Below the pieces are notes generated by a model. The model was not told the DNA's origin. It saw nothing but the letters and a program-made list of their open reading frames with translations, and made no database searches. A stretch of 20,988 nt of DNA from Pseudomonadota bacterium (GTDB taxonomy: Bacteria > Desulfobacterota > Syntrophobacteria > Syntrophobacterales > Syntrophobacteraceae). Below, one piece after another: positions 15,538-20,988 of the stretch (position 1 is its first letter; each line of letters begins with the position of its first letter). The stretch spans positions 1 to 20,988 of the forward strand of contig JAEZHY010000035.1 in the NCBI GenBank assembly GCA_023416335.1. The letters are read 5' to 3'. The translations under genes were made by a program, and so were the position numbers.

Positions 15538-15636
15538 TAAAAATGCGAAAGGCAAACCCGTTTTGATAAGCAGGGTGTCTGTCCGCACAGAAATATTCAC
15601 CTCAGCGGCAACTCCTCCCGAAATTCCCGCCGTTCA

Positions 15637-15652
15637 TTTGCCGGGGGGCAAA
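15637..15652 (-). terminator. Small hairpin after the zinc-ribbon gene
   Basis: TTTGCC and GGCAAA pair around a four-base loop, 9 bases past the stop. There is no T-tract on the minus strand. This is a weak candidate for transcript end before prs. Confidence 0.25.
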
Positions 15653-15660
15653 CCGCTCGG

Positions 15661-16407
15661 TCAGATATTGTCGATATCTTCTTCGGTGAAGCAATACCCT
15701 TCGTGGCCCGTCCAGTAGAGAAAACGGTGGCAATGCGGGCACTGCATGAGGGCCTCATCCCGTTGAAGCTCGATGAATTTCTGGGGCGGTATGTTCATAT
15801 GACATACCTGGCACACGCCGTTTTCCACCGATGAGACGGCGATCCCCGCCTGTTTCTGGAGAAGAAAGTCGGTTTTTTTCAGAAGTTCCGGGGTAACGCG
15901 TTCGCGCACGCCCTGGCGAATCGCTTCCAGTTTGTCCAACCGGCTCTTCAGGGAGTCGTTCTCTTTCAGCAGGACTGCTTTTTGCTCCTCAAGTGCCTTG
16001 CGTTTTTCGGACACTTCCGCCTCAAGACCTTTTAGCTCCCCGCCGAGCGCCTCGATGGCGTCCATCAACTCAAGGGCGCTGTCCTCGTTACGGGAAACCT
16101 CTTTTTTGGTATCGTCCATCTCTTTGACGATTGCCTGGTATTCCTTGTTGGTCTTAACTTCACCCTGGCGGGTTTTCTGGCGGGCCATGCGGCTGTGGAG
16201 GTCTTCTATCTGCTGCTCGATGGACTTGTGATTCTTCTTGGCGGTTTCGTATTCTTCCTTCTTCGAAAGGTATTCTCCTTCGAAAGCTTCGAATTCCCGT
16301 TCGAGTTCGGCGATCCGCCGTGGAGCTTCCTCGCTGCTCCGGATCAACTGGTTTCTTTTATCTTCGATCTTCTGGTATTCTATCAGGCATTTGAGCTGAT
16401 CAAGCAA
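15661..16407 (-). CDS. Coiled-coil C4 zinc-ribbon protein
   Basis: The 248-residue protein has a long heptad-rich coiled coil (residues about 12-175, rich in E, K and L) followed by a C-terminal zinc ribbon with C199-x-x-C202 and C223-x-x-C226. This is the architecture of the zf-RING_7 family (CT398 type). The role is not established; structural work on relatives suggests a nucleic-acid or protein-binding scaffold. The start is a TTG at 16407 with a strong AGGAGG seven bases upstream. It follows the Nif3-like gene by 65 bases, an adjacency common in bacteria, so the two are likely cotranscribed. Confidence 0.9.
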   Translation of the reverse strand: MLDQLKCLIEYQKIEDKRNQLIRSSEEAPRRIAELEREFEAFEGEYLSKKEEYETAKKNHKSIEQQIEDLHSRMARQKTRQGEVKTNKEYQAIVKEMDDTKKEVSRNEDSALELMDAIEALGGELKGLEAEVSEKRKALEEQKAVLLKENDSLKSRLDKLEAIRQGVRERVTPELLKKTDFLLQKQAGIAVSSVENGVCQVCHMNIPPQKFIELQRDEALMQCPHCHRFLYWTGHEGYCFTEEDIDNI

Positions 16408-16472
16408 TTCGTATCCTCCTGAATTGATTTGCGGTGGAAGCGATCATTCTGCTTGGCCGCATTTTTCGAAAT

Positions 16473-17297
16473 TTAACATTTCCCGGCAACTACCTGGAAC
16501 GGGTCTTCTTCCGATTTGGAAACAAAAACCTCCAGAGTTGCTCCCTCTTTCCGTGCAATCTCCCGAATGAAAGCGGCAAGAGGCTCCAGGATGAGTCTTT
16601 CCGAAGCGAAGTGCCCGATGTCCAGGACAGCAAGTCCGTTCTCTTCGGCCAATCTACAGTCGTGATATTTCATATCCCCGGTTATGAAAAGGTCCGCGCC
16701 TTTTGCGCGAGCCTTTGCAATCAGGCTTGCTCCGCTGCCGGTGCAGACGGCCGTTCGGAGTATTTCCCCCGCCGGGTCTCCGGTCATTCGGACCGCTACA
16801 TCACCGAGTGCGGCACTCAGTCTTTCGGCGATCTCGCGCAGTGTTTTCGGCCGGGGCAGTGTTCCGACAATTCCCATGCCCAGGTACAGAGGATCTTCCA
16901 GCAGCCCCTGTTCGGACTCCAGGGGGCTGATTTCGGTCAGATCCAGCATTCTTATGAACTGTGCGTTTGTACCTTCACGGGCCGCGTCGAGGTTGGTATG
17001 GGCGGCCACAATGTTGATCCCCGAAATCAATGCCTGTGCGATGATTCCTCCCGGCCAGGAATCGGTTCTTATCGTCTGAATGGGTCGCAGCAGCAGAGGA
17101 TGATGCGTAACGATGCATTCACATCCGAGTGCCTGTGCCTCCCGCAGGGCAGGCGATCCCGGATCGAGCGCCACGAGGATTCGGCTCACCTCGGAGGTCG
17201 GATTTCCAATCTGCAGACCGCAATTATCCCAGGATTCTGCAAAACGAAATGGCGCCCAGGAGTCGATCCACGACAGTATATCCTTTACACGGACCAT
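16473..17297 (-). CDS. Nif3-like dinuclear metal-centre protein
   Basis: The 274-residue product carries the metal-binding motifs of the Nif3/YbgI family: THHP at 64-67, the HTNLD motif at 100-104, GDMKYHD at about 207-213 and GHFASE with H229 and E233. Members form toroidal hexamers with two metal ions per subunit. They are often annotated as GTP cyclohydrolase I type 2, but the physiological activity is uncertain. The single-domain length is normal, without the extra central domain found in some relatives. The ATG at 17297 has only a weak ribosome site. The gene lies just after the strong hairpin that follows tRNA-Met and is probably the first gene of a short unit with the zinc-ribbon gene. 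Confidence 0.93.
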   Translation of the reverse strand: MVRVKDILSWIDSWAPFRFAESWDNCGLQIGNPTSEVSRILVALDPGSPALREAQALGCECIVTHHPLLLRPIQTIRTDSWPGGIIAQALISGINIVAAHTNLDAAREGTNAQFIRMLDLTEISPLESEQGLLEDPLYLGMGIVGTLPRPKTLREIAERLSAALGDVAVRMTGDPAGEILRTAVCTGSGASLIAKARAKGADLFITGDMKYHDCRLAEENGLAVLDIGHFASERLILEPLAAFIREIARKEGATLEVFVSKSEEDPFQVVAGKC

Positions 17298-17319
17298 CTG
17301 ATCGCCTTTTCACAAAAGA

Positions 17320-17350
17320 AGAGGGGTGTTCCTGGTCGGAACACCCCTCT
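17320..17350 (-). terminator. Strong intrinsic terminator after tRNA-Met
   Basis: A perfect 13-bp stem (17320-17332 with 17338-17350) encloses a five-base loop. On the minus strand it is followed by a T-rich tail, CTTCTTTTG. It ends the tRNA transcript, and possibly rpoD read-through, just before the Nif3-like gene. Confidence 0.8.
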
Positions 17351-17479
17351 GGTTTACACTGGTCCCATTGTTTCCGGTACCGCTGAGTTACCAGGTTTCT
17401 TTTGATTACGAACCAATCCTCCGGAGAAGGAGAATCCCATTCTTGAATGACCTGCCTAACTAATTTACCCAACCAAAAT

Positions 17480-17556
17480 TGGTGGGCCCACCTGGCCTCG
17501 AACCAGGGACCTGCCGGTTATGAGCCGGATGCTCTACCAAACTGAGCTATGGGCCC
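17480..17556 (-). tRNA. tRNA-Met (anticodon CAU), elongator type
   Basis: The 77 bases fold as a complete cloverleaf. The acceptor GGGCCCA pairs with TGGGCCC, followed by discriminator A and an encoded CCA. The D arm is GCTC/GAGC, the anticodon loop is CTCATAA on a CCGG/CCGG stem, and the T arm is CCTGG-TTCGAGG-CCAGG. The perfect first acceptor pair (G-C) rules out the initiator type. A CAU anticodon could also belong to tRNA-Ile2 modified by lysidine, but the body resembles elongator tRNA-Met. It has its own promoter upstream and a terminator downstream. Confidence 0.95.
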
Positions 17557-17581
17557 ATCGCATCAAACGATCGAACTGAAA

Positions 17582-17610
17582 GTATAAATGCGCCGCTTGA
17601 AAAGTGTCAA
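17582..17610 (-). promoter_or_regulatory. Sigma-70 promoter of tRNA-Met
   Basis: On the minus strand TTGACA (17605-17610) is followed after exactly 17 bases by TTATAC (17582-17587). This puts transcription start about 20 bases before the mature tRNA 5' end. It is the best promoter match in the window. Confidence 0.85.
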
Positions 17611-17650
17611 GATAAAATGGCATCGATTTTTCAGTTCGGCGACGGTAATT

Positions 17651-19441
17651 CTAGGTTTCGATAAAGCTCTTAAGTTCCTTGCGGCGGCTTGGATGACGAA
17701 GTTTCCGCAACGCCTTCGCCTCGATCTGCCGAATACGCTCCCGGGTGACGGTAAAGTCCTGCCCGACCTCTTCCAGCGTATGGTCTGCCTTCTCGCCTAT
17801 CCCGAAGCGCATACGGAGGACTTTTTCCTCCCTGGGCGTCAGAGTGGCCAGAGCTTTCCTGGTCTGTTCGCTCAGGTTGAGGTTTATGACCGCATCAACC
17901 GGGGATGCAACCCTTTTGTCCTCTATAAAATCGCCAAGATGGCTGTCTTCTTCTTCGCCGATGGGAGTTTCGAGACTGATCGGTTCCTTGGCGATTTTAA
18001 GAACCTTGCGCACCTTGTCCACGGGGAATTCCATTTTTTCGGCAATTTCCTCCGGGACCGGTTCGCGCCCGAGTTCCTGGACGAGATACCGGGACGTGCG
18101 AATAAGCTTATTTATAGTTTCGATCATGTGGACGGGGATCCTGATCGTCCGTGCCTGATCCGCGATTGCGCGGGTGATGGCCTGCCGAATCCACCAGGTT
18201 GCATACGTGCTGAACTTGTACCCCCGCTGGTATTCGAATTTGTCCACGGCTTTCATCAGGCCTATATTGCCTTCCTGGATAAGATCCAGGAACTGCAGTC
18301 CGCGGTTCGTGTATTTCTTGGCGATGCTGACCACAAGCCTCAAATTGGCTTCTATCAGTTCACTTTTGGCAAGCTTGGCCCGGAGCGAGCCGTCCTTCAC
18401 TTTGCTGAGTATCTGACGGAGGGATTTGGAATCCATTTTGGCTTCCATTTCCAACTCCGCGATTCGTTCCCTGGCATCCATGGCCTTTGCGTAGAGCTGT
18501 TGAAAATCATTCGCGGGCAATCCGCATTTCGCCGCACATGCCTGTATTTTCTCTTCATCCAGGGGCTCGAGAATGGGTTTCGGGTCGCTGCCGCCCCTTC
18601 CGATGCGCGCCAGGCACTCCTTCAGGTTCCTCTCTGAGCTTTCTATCGCTATGAGATGGCTGTTGAGCTTTTCTATGATGCTGTCGATATGCCGCCTGCT
18701 GAGCTGAAGCCCTTTGAGCAGGTTGATTATCTGTTCTTTATTCTGCTGAATTCGGTTCTTTAGTTCGAACTCCTGTTCGGCATCGGGGTTTTCACTAAGC
18801 AGGAGCGTCTGCATGGCTTTGTCTTCTTCGTCCAGCCGCTGCAGTTCGTCCAGAATTGTGATGATGCGGTGTTTCTGAGCCGCTTCCTCCTCCTCGGAAA
18901 TTTCTTCCTCGACCTCTCGAATCACTTCATTCAGGTGATAGTTCTCGCTCTGAAGTCTTTCCCGCAGGCTCATAATCTGTTTAATGCCTATGGACGACTC
19001 CATGATGGCATTGAAGATTTCCCGTTCTCCTGCTTCGATCCGTTTCGCTATCTCGACTTCTCCGTCCCTTGTGAGCAAAGAGACCTGCCCCATCTCCCGC
19101 AGGTACATCTTTACCGGGTCCGTAACACGGTTCGTCGTATCCGCTTCGAGCTGGAGTTCGTCTTCCTCTTCTTCCATGAGGCCTTCCGAGTCGGAAACCG
19201 GCCCCCGGACAACCTGCACCTGCTGCTCGGAATCGACAATTTCGATGTCCATTTCATCGAAGATCATCATCATATCGTCCAGTTTGTCGGCCGTGACGAT
19301 TTCTTCCGGCAGTGCTTCGTTTACTTCGTCCAGAGTGAGGTAGCCTTTTTCCTTGCCGGCAGCAATGAGGCGATTCAAATCATCAATTTCAGGTTTGTTC
19401 ATTGCAGGGTCGCGCCTCTGCTTAGCATCCTTCTCCGTCAT
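17651..19441 (-). CDS. rpoD: RNA polymerase primary sigma factor RpoD (sigma-70)
   Basis: The 596-residue product shows all regions of a primary sigma factor: region 1.1 (residues about 15-70), region 1.2 ([16 protein letters not shown]), a long acidic non-conserved region, region 2 ([20 protein letters not shown], then [19 protein letters not shown] and [19 protein letters not shown]), region 3, and region 4 ending in the helix-turn-helix [20 protein letters not shown]. Region 2.4 and 4.2 residues that read TATAAT and TTGACA are the standard ones, in agreement with the tRNA promoter nearby. The ATG at 19441 has AGGAGATAGGG upstream, overlapping the dnaG stop. It is 13 bases after dnaG, the classical macromolecular-synthesis order, here without rpsU visible. 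Confidence 0.98.
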   Translation of the reverse strand: MTEKDAKQRRDPAMNKPEIDDLNRLIAAGKEKGYLTLDEVNEALPEEIVTADKLDDMMMIFDEMDIEIVDSEQQVQVVRGPVSDSEGLMEEEEDELQLEADTTNRVTDPVKMYLREMGQVSLLTRDGEVEIAKRIEAGEREIFNAIMESSIGIKQIMSLRERLQSENYHLNEVIREVEEEISEEEEAAQKHRIITILDELQRLDEEDKAMQTLLLSENPDAEQEFELKNRIQQNKEQIINLLKGLQLSRRHIDSIIEKLNSHLIAIESSERNLKECLARIGRGGSDPKPILEPLDEEKIQACAAKCGLPANDFQQLYAKAMDARERIAELEMEAKMDSKSLRQILSKVKDGSLRAKLAKSELIEANLRLVVSIAKKYTNRGLQFLDLIQEGNIGLMKAVDKFEYQRGYKFSTYATWWIRQAITRAIADQARTIRIPVHMIETINKLIRTSRYLVQELGREPVPEEIAEKMEFPVDKVRKVLKIAKEPISLETPIGEEEDSHLGDFIEDKRVASPVDAVINLNLSEQTRKALATLTPREEKVLRMRFGIGEKADHTLEEVGQDFTVTRERIRQIEAKALRKLRHPSRRKELKSFIET

Positions 19442-19454
19442 TGGTCCCTATCTC

Positions 19455-20988
19455 CTAAACGTTATCAGAAAAATCGCTAACGTCGGTCTTGGCCTTGAGA
19501 TCCCTTATTTCAACCAGAATGGTTCTGATCCGGGCTGAATCTCCTTTTCTTTCCGCTTCACGCAGAGATTCTTCAAGTTCCTTTCTTTTCTTCCTCGATT
19601 CCCGTATCACCAGATTCTGAAGCCAGTCCTTCAGCTGGATCTCAGGCTCGCTCAGTTCATACGGTTCGAGCAGATAGCGTGTATATATTTCCTGCAAATC
19701 CAATGCCGGAAGCAGGTCGTAAACAGAGGTGCCCGATTCTTCAGTGTCGCAGAAGCCTCCACGGCACAGCACGTCCGCTATCGCGGACAGCTTCGATTCC
19801 CGAAAACAGCACAGTGCGTCCGAATTCCGCACACATTCGACCAATTCGGGATACTTGATCATGAGCCTCAGGACTTTTTCCTCCAGAGACTCGACTTCAG
19901 GCATCTTTGGAACAGTGACGGATTTGAAATTCCGTTGCGGCTTTTCGATTCTTCCGTACTTCTCATGCAGCAGTTGTGCATCGGCAAGCTCTTCGGAAAT
20001 GTCGAAACGATTCGCAATGATCCTCAGGTATTCCGATTTTAGAATCGGCTGTTTGACCACCTGGAAAATCGGCCGAAGCTCCGAAAAAATCCGGGATCTT
20101 CCAGCCGCGGTTCCATCCCACTCCGAGAGCGTTTTCCGAATCGCATAAGCCCCGAGTTCCTCCCGGTGGGCAACCAGGTGTTCCAGTTCGGATAAGCCGC
20201 GCTTTTTGAGAAAATCATCCGGGTCCATGTCGTCCGGAAACCGGATGCAACTTATTGAGAGTTCCTCCTGTAAAAAGAGGGGCAGGGAACGCAGCATGGC
20301 CCTTTCCCCGGCCTGGTCCCCATCGTAGGCGAGGACCACTTCATCGGATATTCTCGAAAGCAGCCGTACCTGATGGCTGGTCAAAGCCGTTCCGAGCGTG
20401 GCTACAACCCTGTGGAAACCTTTTGCATGAAAGGCCAGAAGGTCCATGTAGCCTTCCACCAGGATTACCTGCCTCGCCTGGCGGCACGCTTCGCGAGCAG
20501 TGCCGTACTGGTACAGCATTCTCCCCTTATGGTAGAGGGGTGTCTCCGGGCTGTTGAGGTACTTCGGCTCATTTTGCTGCTCATCCTGTGAGAGACTTCT
20601 TCCGCCGAAGGCGACAACTCTACCCCGTTCATCCTTTATCGGAAAAATCAGTCGATTTCTAAACCTGTCGAAAAATTTCCCGGAATCGCTGCTGCTTTGG
20701 GTCAGAAGGCCTGCCTTGACTCCCAGTGCCGGTTCGATCCCGTTTTTTTTCAAGTGCTCTAACAGCCCATCCCATTTTGCGGGTGAATAACCCAATTTTT
20801 GCGATTCGACAACCTCGGGAGGCAACTCCCGCTTGACAATATAATCGCGGGCAATTCTGCCCTCGGGACTCATATGGAGCTGACGATAGAAGAAATCTGC
20901 CGCGCACTCGACGGCGGCCAGTATCCGCTCGCGTTCCTTCTGACTCGCGAGCAGCAATTCATCGGTTTCGGCGTGATCCTTCTGAGGG
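19455..20988 (-). CDS. dnaG: DNA primase DnaG, N-terminus outside the window
   Basis: The frame is open through the right edge; the TTG at 20957 is not the real start, because codons PQKDHAETDE continue upstream of it. About 511 residues are visible. They comprise the RNA-polymerase core N-terminal subdomain (RIARDYIVKRELPPEVVESQ, LGYSP), the TOPRIM core with the catalytic glutamate in VILVEGYMDLL and the metal aspartates in AYDGDQAGERA, the FPDDMDPDDFL motif, and a C-terminal helical region that normally binds the DnaB helicase. The N-terminal zinc-binding domain lies outside. DnaG makes the RNA primers for replication. The C-terminal helicase-binding domain appears of usual length and ends KTDVSDFSDNV. 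Confidence 0.97.
   Translation of the reverse strand, partial: PQKDHAETDELLLASQKERERILAAVECAADFFYRQLHMSPEGRIARDYIVKRELPPEVVESQKLGYSPAKWDGLLEHLKKNGIEPALGVKAGLLTQSSSDSGKFFDRFRNRLIFPIKDERGRVVAFGGRSLSQDEQQNEPKYLNSPETPLYHKGRMLYQYGTAREACRQARQVILVEGYMDLLAFHAKGFHRVVATLGTALTSHQVRLLSRISDEVVLAYDGDQAGERAMLRSLPLFLQEELSISCIRFPDDMDPDDFLKKRGLSELEHLVAHREELGAYAIRKTLSEWDGTAAGRSRIFSELRPIFQVVKQPILKSEYLRIIANRFDISEELADAQLLHEKYGRIEKPQRNFKSVTVPKMPEVESLEEKVLRLMIKYPELVECVRNSDALCCFRESKLSAIADVLCRGGFCDTEESGTSVYDLLPALDLQEIYTRYLLEPYELSEPEIQLKDWLQNLVIRESRKKRKELEESLREAERKGDSARIRTILVEIRDLKAKTDVSDFSDNV

Noticed and set aside
17588..18637. 349-codon plus-strand open frame
   Set aside because: It is antisense to rpoD.

Overview
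The window reads as a piece of a Gram-negative bacterial chromosome of moderate GC, probably from the former Deltaproteobacteria (Desulfobacterota, Syntrophobacter-like). The grounds are a dnaG-rpoD macromolecular-synthesis pair, a type V autotransporter (so an outer membrane is present), a twin-arginine exported enzyme and molybdoenzyme-maturation genes. The taxonomic call is inference from gene content, not from a database match.

Left block (1-2831, all minus strand). A compact run reads from right to left: an NCS2 (xanthine/uracil type) permease, a Nudix hydrolase, the formate dehydrogenase sulfurtransferase FdhD, and the first 42 codons of a short-N-terminus cysteine desulfurase family protein that starts inside the end of fdhD and runs off the window edge. 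FdhD needs a cysteine desulfurase as sulfur donor, so the last two genes probably work together in molybdoenzyme maturation.

Middle block (about 2832-14529, accessory). It holds an 11-bp tandem repeat array, a decayed tyrosine recombinase, a second small fragment of the same recombinase 6964 bp further on, a frameshifted surface-protein remnant, an autotransporter, a TAT-exported metallophosphoesterase, a DUF2157 + GDYXXLXY membrane pair, a broken RelE-like toxin, a broken antitoxin, and a HigBA module whose toxin seems to have lost its start codon to a one-base insertion. Three copies of a dispersed repeat of about 43 bp lie in the gene-free gaps. The whole looks like an old integration zone rich in decayed mobile and addiction genes.

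Right block (14530-20988, minus strand, housekeeping). In transcription order it contains dnaG (N-terminus outside the window), rpoD, an elongator tRNA-Met with its own consensus promoter and a strong downstream hairpin, a Nif3-like dinuclear metal protein, a coiled-coil C4 zinc-ribbon protein, and prs (PRPP synthetase).

No CRISPR array, intact transposase, prophage or rRNA was seen. The best candidates for something not well described are the autotransporter/TAT-phosphoesterase pair between recombinase remnants, the permease-Nudix-fdhD-desulfurase operon, and the dispersed repeat family.
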